The position numbers and the translations under genes are program-made. This document shows, in pieces, positions 35,402 through 46,722 of a stretch of DNA of 64,000 nucleotides. The notes under the pieces were generated by a model. It was not told the origin of the DNA and did no database searches. It saw only the letters and a list, made by a program, of their open reading frames with translations. Location of the stretch: positions 442,025,213 to 442,089,212 of the forward strand of contig NC_081407.1 in NCBI RefSeq assembly GCF_030272615.1, read 5' to 3'. This DNA comes from Cryptomeria japonica. Taxonomy: Eukaryota; Streptophyta; Pinopsida; Cupressales; Cupressaceae. The stretch's first letter is position 1, and the number at the start of each line of letters is the position of its first letter.

Positions 35402-38400
35402 TAAAGTTGCTAAAAAACTTAAAAACATCAAAGTCAACATTAAGATATGGAACAAGAAGGTCTTTGGTGATATTTTTGATTCAAAGAAAAGCTAAAGGAG
35501 GAACTAGAACAGATCCAAAACTCAATACAGAAAGATGGCTATAAAAAGTATCCCAAAGCTATGGAAGATGATGTATTAGTCAAACTTCACAACATCATTT
35601 CTAGGGAGGAAATCTATTGGAGGCAGAGATCTAGGGCGATTTGGTTGGAGGCTGGGGACAGAAACACTAAATTTTTCCACATGACTTCTTTGAAACATAA
35701 AGCTGCGAACAGAATTTCCAGATTAATTGTTGAGGACAAAATTCTTCTTAATAAGGATGAAATTAGGGATGAAGTTGTTAGTTTCTTCTCTCAACTCCTC
35801 ACTAGGAACAAGGATATTGATTATACCCAAAAACAAGATTTGGTTAATATCATTCCCAAGATCATTAATCCTAATCAGAATAAGGCCCTTTCTACTATCC
35901 CTTCTGCTGGAGAAATTTAAAAAGTTGTCTTTTCTTTTCAAGGGGATAAAGCTCTGGATCCTTATGGCTTCCCTATGTTTTTCTTCCAGGAATTCTAGCA
36001 TATTGTGGGAGAAGACACTGTCAATGCAGTAAAAGAATTTTTTGGCTCCAGAAGAATCCTTAAGGAATTCAATTCCACTTTTATTGCCTTAATTCCTAAA
36101 GTTGTTGGGGCAGATTCAATGGGAAAATATAGGCCAATAAGTCTATGTAACTCTTTCTATAAGATCATATCCAAAGTTTTGACTATGAGAATTTTGGTTG
36201 TCCACCCCTTCATCATCTCTGAGGAGCAGAAAGGTTTTGTTCCTGGCAGGCAGATTTTGGACTCTATCATTCTTGTGCATGAGAATATTCATTCCCTCAA
36301 TGCTGCTAATAAAGAAGGATTTTTGATAAAGTTGTATCTGCCAAAAGCTTATGATAGAGTGGATTGGCAAGTTCTTTTCAGAATCATGGAGGCTTTTGGA
36401 TTTGATGAGAAGATAATCAAAATTATCAGAGAGTTGATCTCCACTCCTATGTTTTCAATTCTCATTAATGGATCTCCTACTAAATTCTTTAAATCGTCAA
36501 GGGGGCTCAGACAAGGAGATCCCATATCTCCTATTCTTTTCACCATCTTGGCAGAGAGCATGAGTAGATTGATCCATAATCTGAAAGTGAATAAAATTAT
36601 CAAAGGCCTTCAACCTTCCTCTGCTAATTTTTTTTGTTCTCACCAATAGTTTGTTGATGATACTATCCTTATGGGATATTTGTCTATTGAGGAGGCTGAT
36701 GCGTTCAAAATTGCTCTTAATTTTTATGCTTTGGCTACTGGCTAGCAAGTCAATTAGGACAAATCGGCTATATACTTCATGAACACTCCGGTCATAAGAC
36801 AACAAAGAATTGCTAAAATTATTGGTTGCAAGGTGGACATGCTCCCTTCCACCTACCTGGGTCTCCCCTTGGATTTAGTTCCCCCAAACTCCTTCTGGAA
36901 TATTCTTATTGACAGACTCAACAAAAAACTTGTTGGATGGAAAGGATCCATTTTATCTCAGGCTGGGAAGTTGCAGCTTCTTCAAGCTACACTCCAGAAT
37001 CTCCCTGTTTATGCTCTCAGTTTATTTGGTATCCCAGCTAAATTTGTTGAAGCATTAGAAAGAATCTAGAAGAGATTTCTATGGTTAGTAGTTGAAGAAA
37101 AAAAGAGGATATCCTTGGTTGCTTGGGACAAAGTGTTTAAACCAAAGAGCAAAGGAGGGCTTTGGATTAAAGCTCTAAAAACCTTTAATAAAAGCTCTCC
37201 TAGCAAAACAATTATGGAGACCTTATGACATCAAGAAAGATTGGAACCGAATCTAGTTTGACAAATATATTCAGCATCAGCCTATCTAGGATTTCCTTAA
37301 CTCTGAAGACATCCCTGTCGAATCCTTCATTTGGAATAGTATTATCAAATCCATAAAAGTGGCCAAAGCTGGAGCTAGATGGGTCCTTGGAAAAGGTGAC
37401 AAAATAAGGTTTTGGGAGGATCCTTGGATGAATAATGAATCTCTCTTTGATCAAGGCAACAGTCAATTTATTGAGGAATGTAAAAGGAGGTTTGGACCTA
37501 TGGTGCGTGACTACTGGAAGGAGAACAAATGGGTGAGGCTTGATGTTATTCATGCTGGATTTTCCCTACTCCAGAAGGAGCTGCTGTCTTTTTCTATTAA
37601 CAAAGACTATTATGATGTATTTCTCTGGAAAAGTAATCCTAGAGGTGACTTTACGGTTGCTTCTGCCTACAAAAACACTTTTTCTTAGACCAGTAACCCC
37701 ATTTGGGGTAAAGTTTGGAATAGAATTCCGATCCCTAAAGTCAATATGTTCCTTTGGCTTGCTACTCACAATAGGATCCTAACTATTGACAATTTGGTCC
37801 AAAGAGGTTTCAAATTCCCTAACATGTGTGAGCTATGCCAGAAAGAGGAAGAATTAGTTGATCATCTGTTTTTCCAGTGCTCATTTACCTGGGAAATTTG
37901 GAGTAAGTTGTGGGAGAAATGGAAAGTTGATTGGGTCATGAACAAGAGTCTCAAGGAAATTATCTGGCAATGGACATTCCACACCAATTGTCCTCTTATC
38001 AAGAACCTTTGGTCCCTGATCCTCCCCATGACTTGCTGGGGAATTTGGAAAGAGAGAAATAACAGAATATTTAGGGAAGCTAAGTGCACCTCTTAGGTGG
38101 TTTTTGAAAAAATTTGTAGGGCTATAAAAGAGAACATAAATATTCCTCACATGAATAATAAGTAATGGCTTGTTACTGATATGAATGAAATTGAAAAAGG
38201 CATCCTCACTTAATGGAACTTAATACACAAAGTTTGCAGATCTGACAATAAGAATAGGAGAGATAATATTGTCTGGCACTTTCCTGATCATGATTAGATA
38301 AAGGTGAATTTTGATGGGGCGGCTAAAGGCAACCCTGGGAAGTTTGGTGGTGGAGGAGTCATCACAAATGCTCAAGGTGTCTGTATTGCGGCTATTGCTT

Positions 38401-39042
38401 CTCCTTTTGGGGTCCAAAATAATCATGTGGCTGAAACTCTGGCCATGCTAAAAAGCCTCCAGCTTGCTCAGGGTTTCAAATCTAAAAAAATTTGGCTGGA
38501 AGGGGACTCCCTAAATATCATCCAAGCCCTTAAAGGTTCTAGTTCTGTTTCTTGGAATATTACTAACTTAGTTGAAAGTGCTAAAAAAATATAAAATAAC
38601 TATGTTAGTATTATCATAACTCATACTCTAAGAGAAGGCAATAAGGTTGCGGACCTCCTAGCTAATGAAGGGGTCAATTTAGAGGTGGATGTTAAATATA
38701 TTCAAGAGACCCATTGTAAAAAGGATGTTAGAGAGCAATTATTTTTTGATCGCATCAATTGGTCAAGTTAATATCATGATTATCTTTTGGGGTCCGAATT
38801 CCAAAGACAGAGTTTGGGGGCAAATTAACTGTCAGTTAATGATTGCCTTTAGGCATGATTTATATGATCAAATGTGTGAGGAGGATTATAATAATAAATG
38901 ATGGTTTTGTGCGGCCATTAACATAAGCTTTAAAACTATGAAAGAGACTATGTTTTGTTATTCCAGATTTTTCCACAAGAACTTGGGGTTATACCTGCAG
39001 ACTATGAAATACATCTTTGGGTACTTCTACTTGCTATTCAAA

Positions 39043-40513
39043 ATGTGTGGTAACTTAAACAGGAATGAGCCAAGTGGCTGCGAAAATTGGAAGAGTGAAC
39101 GAAAAGTATGGAGAAGGCTTCATAGATATGGTTTTACTGACTATATGGAAAAGCTACATGGAAGAAGAAATTCGGTGTCACATGGTTTTGCTAGATGCTA
39201 GAACAACAATAGAGTCACCTTGTTTGGGGAGATATGGAAAATTGAGGAGGATCTGGTTGCGGAGGTCACAGGTCTTCGAAAGGAGGGCACTAAATTCTAT
39301 AGAGACTAGAAGTATGTTGCCGAAGCACTCAAAAACTTCTCAAAATCGGAGGATGAGAAGGTCAAGCTTGTCAAGAAAGACAAGATCTCCTACTACCTTC
39401 CCCAGCAGGTAAAGTCCTTTTGGTAGAAATTTTTAAGGGTTTTGATGGAGTTTCTCACTGTTGATGGTAGATTCACTAAAATCTATAACTATCATTTTGC
39501 AATTCTTAATCACTTCCGTCATGGGGTTAAAATCTCCCTACCTTATTACTTAGCATCCTCTCTGAATGAGAGTTTGGCTGATCACACTAAAAATCCTAAT
39601 TCTTACCATATAGCCCATCAAGGGCTCATCTTGCTCATTTATGAATACCTGAAGGAAAAATCTAGGGCTAGCAAAGATGATCCCCTAGTCACTAATGCAC
39701 ATATTTCTAAGAGTTGTAAAGATTCTGAAGTGGATGAGGATCAACCTAATGCCCCTACCCATAAAAAATGAAGAGTTGATACAGAATGTGGAAATGGAGG
39801 TGCATTGTGATTTGGAGGAGGAAAAGGGGAAGGATATTGAGACAAAAATGGAGAGTGAGAAGTATGAGAACGTTGGTGAAGAGGAAGAAGGGGTTAACTC
39901 TGAAAACCCTTACTCTAACCCTATGGGCTCAGATAGCAAGAATGTCACCCTGAATTATAAGGAGGATGACAACCCTAATTCTATGGGTACTGAGCAAGGT
40001 AGGGATTCAGCAAATACCATTTTGAATAATGCCCGTAACTATACTCTGGAATCCTTCAACTTCCAGAAATGGGTTATTGACAACATTACTAGCATTCAGA
40101 GCAAACAGAGGGACTTGGAAAATAAGATAAACAATTTGATTAAGGAAACAAATTCAGGGAAAAAGAATGAGGAGACGGAAACCAATAAAGCCGAGGAGGA
40201 AATCGAAATGCAGGACTGGCTGGAAAAAGACCTAATTAAAGGGGATTTGAAACATCTAGAGGATGTTATCAGAATTGTGAAAGAACAGGCTGAGGAGGAT
40301 AAAGACAATATCAATACCCGGGTTGCTCGTACTGAGAAGGCTCTAAAAAGTTTCATGAACCACAGTCTTGAGGTCCTAAAAGTTTTGTCACATAATATGA
40401 ATGCCTTGGTGGATCACTTAGAGAGGAAAAATCAGGATAAGAACTTGGTAATCATTGAAGATGTACCGACCTCCAGCTCCACCCATCAAATTTATAAGCG
40501 AAGGACTAGGTAG
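39043..40513 (+). pseudogene. LINE ORF3: unknown protein encoded downstream of RNase H
   Basis: The ATG at 39,043 (MCGNLNRNEPSGCENWK) is placed by homology with the minus-strand LINE (MGGNRCRYEPSSYKEWK). About 490 codons with several stops and one frameshift near 39,770. The N-terminal domain has YMEKLHGR, VAEVTGL, VDGRFTKIYNYHFAILNHFRHG and HQGLILLIYEYLK. An acidic middle follows (LEEEKGKDIETKMESEKYE), then a C-terminal coiled coil (KQRDLENKINNLIKETNSGK; VARTEKALKSFMNHSLEVLK). It sits between the RNase H domain and the 3' end of the same LINE. No RNA-binding or enzyme motif is seen. The N-terminal pattern recalls the plant transposon protein domain (inference). Confidence 0.72.
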
Positions 40514-40639
40514 AACACCACAGAGATGGAGGCCAAAATGAAAGACATCTAGCTGAAATAGGAGAGCAATGATCTGAGGGAAGCAGCCAAGGTGATGATG
40601 CTACTGGTTCAGAATGTTGAGGAGTCTATAAAAGTGTTC

Positions 40640-40820
40640 AATTGATATGTAATGTTGGGTTTTGGATGCCAATTTCTTGTTGGCTCCTTGCTATCTTTTT
40701 GTCCTAGCTGTTGGTTTTTGTGCTGGTCTTTTGCAATTGTTTTGTCTTGTTTCTTTCATGCTCATCTTTCATTTTGTAAGCGGGTTTCGGGTCCCTTAAA
40801 ACCTTTTTTTTCTTAATCAA
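40640..40820 (+). other. LINE 3' untranslated region and terminus
   Basis: T-rich tail with TTTTGTCTTGTTTC phrases, then GGGTTTCGGGTCCCTTAAAACC, a run of eight T and CTTAATCAAA, followed immediately by the target duplication. There is no long poly(A). The same GGGTC...AAAACC...TTAATCA ending is found on the minus-strand LINE near 46,405-46,440 and as TTAATCAAAAA at about 45,952 and 58,989. Confidence 0.7.
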
Positions 40821-41188
40821 AAACATGCAATAATAAAAGCACAAATCCACAACACTGAAATTTTTACGTGGAAACATGGAAAGGGAAAAACCATGGTGGG
40901 GCTGGAACCCACAATATTCATATACTATGGCCTGGAGTACATAAATATTACATAGATGGCGAATGCACTTGCAGTCAGGCTGCTTAGAGCTCACTGCTCA
41001 AGTATATGTGCCTAGAAGGATACAACCTTCAGGAAAGGATCATTGCCTTATAATTTGATTACAATGAGAATGTACAATGGAATGAACTTATAAATAGCAT
41101 CTGACTATGCAAAATTGAGTTCTAGTTAGGCTCGGTGTCACTTTCTGTCTCTGCTCTGTTGATTACCCTATTCCGGTCTCAGTCAGTT

Positions 41189-44100
41189 TGTTGTTCACCA
41201 AAAGTGATAAACCCAAGTACACCTGCAATCCTTCTATGAAATGGCCAATTTTAGTCTATGAAACACATCAGGGCTTGGACAACATAACATAGGACCCTAA
41301 TTGATCCTCCTGCACTTCACGTTCTGCTAGACCTAGGGGGGACACCATTTTGATGCATTAAATACAACAATCACAAACATATGACTGCATCAACAATAAG
41401 CAAATAGACCATTCCACAACCTCACCAAATTAGGTAACACGTACAGATGGGCTGGATCTTATACAAATAATAAGTGAAATAGAGCTTTGGAAGGATAGAA
41501 CATTAACCCCTAAACATAAAGGGAAATAGATTTATCTTTTAATATGTTTGATCTGAAAACATCCCCAAACTTGCAAGACCAGTGCCTTATCCAAGGGCAA
41601 TAGAGTCATATATCAAACTGTAAATGAAAGCATGTACTGCAAATCCACCTTCATCATTAAATATCCCTGCATTAATGCCTTACAAAAATGCATTACTTAG
41701 CTCACTCACAAAATCATCAGATCTAAAAATATATATCCCATTATCTATGATCTATTACAGAATTTAAATTCTTCCTTGAAGAATACCTGCAAACAACCAC
41801 AACAATCTCCTTGAAATTGACAAACTTCAGCCTCCTTGAGGCTTCAATTTATAACAAAGAGATATGCATTCAGAGACAAATACTATGTGAATTTGTGCAT
41901 GCCTTACATACACAAGAACCTGCAGCAAAACATCTACAGTAAGAAAGTAGTCTATTACTCAAAAGAAAAACCCTGCCCTATACAATATTGAAGAGAACTC
42001 AAAAATGGAAACCATGAAAAAATGAAGCCCCTCCCCCCAAATTTCTAGAACCCTTACAATCAAAAGAAAATTGGAATAAGAAGGAGAGGGAAAAAGATTA
42101 GGTTTCATCAAAATTTGCCAAGTGTCTCCTTTGTCCCTAACTGCAAAAATATATTCTTCATTTCCATGGAAACTGCTCTCTAAATATATGATTTATGTTG
42201 AAACCAACTTCATAATTGCATTCTTCATTTCGAGAGCTTTCCAGCAATATATTATACTTGCCATTTCAGGCAAAAATGGACCTCTGGGTGAATTAATTCT
42301 GAATATGGCTCTGTCATTTAAATTTTTTGAATTTCTTGTATAGTTTCAACTATACATTTAATTTTAATTTTTCACCCATTTTTGCCTCTAATTTTGGCCT
42401 GACACCCTACCACGTGGTGGTCTCTGATTGGCTCGCAGGGTCCACTGGGTGCCACCTCAGATGACACTTCATCACTCCGCCACATGTCTGCCACCAAGCT
42501 GCTTAATCATCGCCACGTGTCTGCCACGTCACTACCATGTCACTGGGACCTGCAAGCTGGACCGCCATGTCATCTTGCCACCTAGCTTTCGCCATTTCGC
42601 AATAGCTAATCTTTGAGCATCTTCGGGTCATGAAGTCATGCAAGTCGTCGATCTCCATCAAACTTGCATGCTCTTTAACCCCTTCACAATCTGCCTAGGT
42701 TTTTCCCTACTTCATGAACCTTAACTCATGAGCATCTCCCCTTCACGAAGTCATGCTGACCGTCAATCTCCTGCAACCTACTCACCAATTAAGTCGGCCT
42801 TCCTCTACAAAATGCATCTGCCTCGAGAACCGTGCCTACGTGGGGTCCACTTGTCTCCACTCAATCAACCTCCTTGGTCACCTTGGGAAGTGCACCCACG
42901 CGCATGGGGTCCACCTTGGGTGCCCTTAGAACCTTGTGTCAAAAGCCCTTTGTGGCTTTGACATATTAGATGGGTGTCTTATTTGTTGTACATATCAAAA
43001 AATTCCTTTGCCCAGCGAATGTGGGATAAAGTAATTAGCCTGGGAACTGCACTTTCAAGGTTTTGTTTGAGAGTTTTAATGGCACCATTCTTTTGCCAAG
43101 GAGTTTGAAGCCTCTGCAAATACCACGCAGAAGGGAGGACTGGTTTCATTGCCATTTGTTTTTGCTTTAAAACTTTGAGACTCTCCAAACTCCACGCAAC
43201 TGTAGCTTTACACCAAGTAATGGAATTTGCTTGAATTTTGAATGCCCACCAAACTCACCTCTTACGGCAGGAAGGAAGATTTGGCAAGGGAATGTAGAAC
43301 TTGGGCTCTGCAACACTTATATTTACTTTGAAAGCTTCTGCAACCTCTTCCAAATTTAAATACCCAACCAGCACCGTGAGGGAGGTGGGGATAATAGCGA
43401 TTTGCATTGAAAATGAAGTTTAGAGTCCTTTCAGCCATTACACAGGGGAGAAGATGGCTTCACACCAGCCAATTGCATTTCCTGAAGTTTCTAAAAACTT
43501 ACTCCAACGCCTTCTCCAGCAGGGAGATGGGGAGGCACGTGGAGCCAGAATTAATACAAGACATTGCTTAACACACTGCCAATCTGCATTTTTTGAAGTT
43601 TTAAATGCCTCTCTCCAGCTATCATGTCCACCTTGGAAGTCTTCTGTAGCTCCTTCTGTTTGCATTTGTTGATTTCCATTTTAATATGCTATTGCCCCTT
43701 TAATCCACATGTGAGGCTTAATGTTTCATTTTCTGCTCTTAAGAGAGGGGGAAATGGCTTTGACTGCCAATATATTTGCTTGGAAATTTTTGAGTGTTCA
43801 ATAACCATTGCACAGGAGGGTTTATGCTGCTTGTAAATGCCATTTGCATTTATTTTGAATCCCTTAAAAACACCCTTTTCAAAAACCATGCAAAGAGCAT
43901 ACTAGAATTACACCTTGCTTAATTCACCGTGGTAAAAAGACATAAAGGATCATAATGTAGACCGAGCTGGTGGTAATGGCATTAGCATGCATGAAGAACA
44001 CTTTACCATAAAATTAATGCACGGGCAAGAGCTGGGTCGGGCCCCAAAGTGGGTCTGACTAAAAAAAAAATTGTTTTCATGCAACTAACCTCTGAAATGA

Positions 44101-45225
44101 TTTAGGAATCTTAAACTTACCTTTGGAAATGATCGGCACCATTTTCGGATCATAAAATTGAATTTTACAACTTTCAGGCACTTACGCCACATTTTCGCAT
44201 TTAATTGCGAAGACGTATTTTTCAACCGGTCAAAACACCTTTCTGGACCTCACCATCTGACAGACATGTACTCTAATATACAAGGATGAACTCTGCCAAG
44301 CGGTTTTTCAAGATGAATCTCGAGCGAAGAGATATTAATTGTTGAAAATGACCAACTGGCTTTGTCGGCACTGGGGACCTAATGAAGTCAATGTTCTGGC
44401 AACACATGATGTCTTTCTTAAAAATATCAAATGACCTCCGTAGACCCTTAAATTTGAAACACAGGTACCTTGAAGTACATATTAAATCTTTGGATTCTCA
44501 ATTCAACCAAAAGTCTGACTGGGTGCAAATGGTGCACTCATGAAAATGGCTGCTTTAATTGATGCGGCAACAAATGTACAAATCCCTGAAATAGATGGCT
44601 CAATAGACCCTTTTGAAAACCGATCAAACGGATTGGCAGAGGCTTGAAATTTGAAACATGACTCATAATTTATACCAACAATAGCATGGAACAAACATTC
44701 TGGCATAACACTCACTGAGGCAACTTTTACACTTATGTGAAACAGGGCTCCGACTAGGTGCTTAAACAGGGACTTGTCAAAATATTCAAACTGTAAACAG
44801 TTCAAGCTTGGTAAACTGAGAAAATGGACTCATGAAGACTTGAAATTTTGCATGCTGACTCATATTTATGCATAGAATTTAATCCATTTTTAAATTCATC
44901 ATGACAATCAACAGGGTAAAAGATATAAACACCCAAAGTAGGCTACTCAATAAAATCTGCATTTGTGCCTAAAATGCACTTTCAACTCACCCCTTGAAAT
45001 GGGTACCTGGTAAACTTATCCAAACTGAATTTTGAAAGTTGCACATCACTAAATAGGCCAAATGAAAGGTGTAGGACATGTCTCTCGAGCCTTACCCTTC
45101 GAAAATCAACTAGCTCCATTTTGCCCTCTCTCTAACTAGGCCATTCAAACTGACTCATTTGGAAATGCAAAGCAAAAATTTGAATTGGGCCTCAAAACTT
45201 GACTCAATTTTAATGAGTCCCAACA
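41189..45225. mobile_element. 4-kb LTR-like insert in the 5' LTR of element 2
   Basis: Ends TGTTGTTCACC...GTCCCAACA with a duplication CAGTT/TAGTT (one mismatch). No protein-coding frame is recognisable over 4,037 bp. It may be a very long solo LTR or a non-coding LARD-like element. It contains a GC-richer segment with several CACGTG-type and GCCAC(G)TGTCTGCCAC phrases (about 42,400-42,560), degenerate tandem repeats (about 43,010-43,930), and long AT-rich flanks. Orientation is not settled: the minus reading TGTTGGGACTC...GAACAACA is the more typical LTR start. Confidence 0.55.
43010..43930. repeat. Degenerate tandem repeats around an ATTTGCATTT core
   Basis: Related phrases recur about every 90-200 bp: AATTTGCTTGAATTTTGAATG (near 43,225), ATTTGCATTGAAAATGAAG (43,400), AATTGCATTTCCTGAAG (43,473), ATCTGCATTTTTTGAAG (43,583), ATTTGCTTGGAAATTTTTGAG (43,776) and ATTTGCATTTATTTTGAAT (43,841). 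They are often preceded by CACACC or CACACTGCC and followed by CATT(A/G)CACAGG(A/G)G. The function, if any, is unknown. Confidence 0.5.
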
Positions 45226-45736
45226 TAGTTATTGGTTGATCTGAAACAAAAATGTGCACGTGAAACTGCACTCAATAGCACCAAAATTGATCGCTTACAC
45301 ACATAACACATCATCACATTACTAAAATCAACCGCTAAAATGATCTTATATATCCGATCTCACCACAAAAATAATCTCCTTCAAGTGGGCCTTAATAGAT
45401 GTAACGTGTAGATGAAGTCGGCTCCAATCTCAAACACACCATAGCACCGGAATAAAATATTGCAACCACATGCTTCCTAAAGGTCCTACCAAACACTAAG
45501 GTTACAAAAATAATTACTGCAAACACCGGAGATGATTCTGGATCAACACATTATCAAAATGCCCTATTTTACCGGTTACCTCCATCTTCTGGATAGGCTA
45601 AGTCACGACTATTGAATCAAATTGAACCATGAAGAGTTGACATCAATGAAAACCCTAAACAACTAATCAATCACCAAAAGTCTCCAGAAATCACCGGATG
45701 AGTGTCAATGCCAACAGTTCCCTATACTCCAACATG

Positions 45737-45975
45737 GGGGTGATTCTCCCCAGTCTTGAGTTGGGTTCATATCTTTTTGTTATTGCGATGTTGTTGATTT
45801 GGTAGGACTTTTAGCAGTTGTCCTCTGACCTGTTGTTATTGGCATGTTTGACTTGAGCTTGTATAGGGTCAACACCCTTGTTTTGTTGCTTTCTTTTTGT
45901 CGCATATGGGTTGTTTGTATACAAGGTTAGCACCCTTGTTTTGCTGCTTATTTTAATCAAAAAAATTATATTTTG
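45737..45975 (+). other. LINE 3' tail fragment
   Basis: T-rich sequence with two copies of a phrase like GGGTCAACACCCTTGTTTTG / GGTTAGCACCCTTGTTTTGCTG, ending TTTTAATCAAAAAAATTATATTTT. The terminus matches the LINE family ending TTAATCAAAA. No coding sequence is attached. It is the DNA to the right of the outer LTR. Confidence 0.45.
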
Positions 45976-46404
45976 ATGGAAATTTAATAACCTCTAAACT
46001 TGAAATTAATGCTTTTACATATCAATTTCCATTAAGGAATACATTTTATAGTGAAAAATGTCACATCCTATTTAATTTATCTAATTTAGTTATTGAAATA
46101 TTATATTAATTGTTTATTAGTACACAACAAATTATATAGATTGATTATTTTAAGTATCTTTTTAAAATATAAATAAGAATGATTATGACAACTAATTATG
46201 ACAATGCAATTGGAACCATTGACACTCTCTCAAGATAAGTAGTTAAGTAGTTAAGTTGCATGAATGTGAACAAGATTAGAAATAGTGAGTTCCTATATCT
46301 GAATAATTGCATTATTTTATGAATGGTGCTTATATATTATTATATGTGAATATAATCTCTTTTTATGAATCTAGATAAATTAAATAATAAGAAGAGATCA
46401 TGTT
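45976..46404. other. AT-rich spacer without recognisable features
   Basis: Very AT-rich, no open frame, no clear repeat or motif seen. Confidence 0.5.
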
Positions 46405-46722
46405 CTGATTAATTAGAAAAGTAGGTTTTTAGGACCCAAAACCTTTAACATGGGATATAAGATATGTCATCATAGAGTTCCAAAACATAAAATTCAGATA
46501 CAAAACGACTGGCAACAAACCAGTAAACAGAAAAGACAGCATAAGAAAGGAACAACAGAACAACAAAAACCAGGAATACAATTAAAGAGTCTTCAGAAGG
46601 TCCTCTGCCTTAATCACCAGCTGGTCATGGGAGGTTGCAACAGATTTGAGTTCATCCAGGTCCTTATTAGGCTTCTTCTCTTTCTTTTTTCCTCTGGTTC
46701 TGGTTCTAGGCCCTTGAACATC

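Larger units (their letters stand above)
26645..38771 (+). pseudogene. LINE ORF2: endonuclease, reverse transcriptase, RNase H, split by element 3
   Basis: It starts with an ATG overlapping the ORF1 stop (ATGA). The endonuclease (26,645 to about 27,330) shows ISWNIRGLN, FVQETK, GDFN and LDHYPI. Element 3 (27,468-35,401) interrupts the following linker. Reverse transcriptase motifs are GKYRPISLCNSFYKIISK, QKGFVPGRQILDS, LPKAYDRVDW (an expected Asp before this is Tyr), GLRQGDPISPILF and FVDDT (about 36,120-36,670). Then come YLGLPL and WKGSILSQAGK, a zinc-binding domain (CELCQKEEELVDHLFFQC, about 37,827-37,880) and RNase H (NFDGAAKGNPG, AET, EGDS; 38,304-38,590). More than ten in-frame stops and at least one frameshift (near 37,190) disable it. 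In active LINEs this protein nicks DNA and copies the RNA at the nick. Confidence 0.88.
24626..40820 (+). mobile_element. LINE (L1-type) with three ORFs, interrupted by two LTR insertions
   Basis: Plus-strand non-LTR retrotransposon inserted in the 5' LTR of element 2, with a 17-bp target duplication. Order: ORF1 (basic, Glu-rich), ORF2 (endonuclease, reverse transcriptase, zinc-finger, RNase H), ORF3 of unknown function, then about 300 bp of 3' untranslated sequence ending CTTAATCAAAA. It is split by a solo LTR in ORF1 and by element 3 in ORF2. Without inserts it is about 7.1 kb. It carries many stops and cannot be active. ORF1 is present, so the copy is full-length or nearly so. Confidence 0.88.
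12491..45716 (-). mobile_element. Element 2: non-autonomous Copia-like LTR retrotransposon, heavily interrupted
   Basis: Minus-strand element of the same family as element 1. Its 3' LTR is 12,491-13,470. The 5' LTR is split into 24,498-24,625, 40,838-41,188 and 45,231-45,716 by a LINE and by a 4-kb LTR-like block. The internal region has the primer-binding site (24,483-24,495), the gag-like ORF1, ORF2 cut by element 4, and a polypurine tract. The ends are TGTTGG...AACA. Flanking bases CTTCA and GTTCC may be a decayed 5-bp duplication. Removing all inserts leaves about 6.3 kb, close to element 1. ORF decay and LTR differences show it is older than element 1. Confidence 0.82.
24498..45716 (-). 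repeat. 5' LTR of element 2, split by two insertions
   Basis: The fragments are 24,498-24,625, 40,838-41,188 and 45,231-45,716, about 965 bp in all. The first break carries the 17-bp duplication AAACATGCAATAATAAA (24,609-24,625 and 40,821-40,837) made by the LINE. The second carries CAGTT/TAGTT (41,184-41,188 and 45,226-45,230) made by the 4-kb insert. Each fragment aligns in order with the unbroken LTR at 12,491-13,470. Confidence 0.85.
1153..45736 (+). mobile_element. Outermost Copia-type LTR, split by nested insertions
   Basis: Three fragments together look like one plus-strand LTR: 1,153 to about 1,840 (start TGTTGACCC after a polypurine tract), about 11,522-12,490, and 45,717-45,736. 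The second fragment carries the usual plant Copia U5 features: a ...GATTCATCACCCCCCCTCTCAG end, preceded by repeated short 'GTGAGGCAC' and 'GGTTTTTCTACCCC' segments. It is cut in the word CTCAGTCTTCA by element 2. The missing tail, CCTATACTCCAACA, is found just right of element 2 at 45,723-45,736. The duplication around element 2 is degenerate (CTTCA against GTTCC). Whether this is a 3' LTR or a solo LTR cannot be decided because its left partner is outside the window. Confidence 0.6.

Noticed and set aside
42428-42961. GC-rich short frames as possible exons
   Set aside because: They lie within the non-coding 4-kb insert, with no splice-site pattern or homology I can name.
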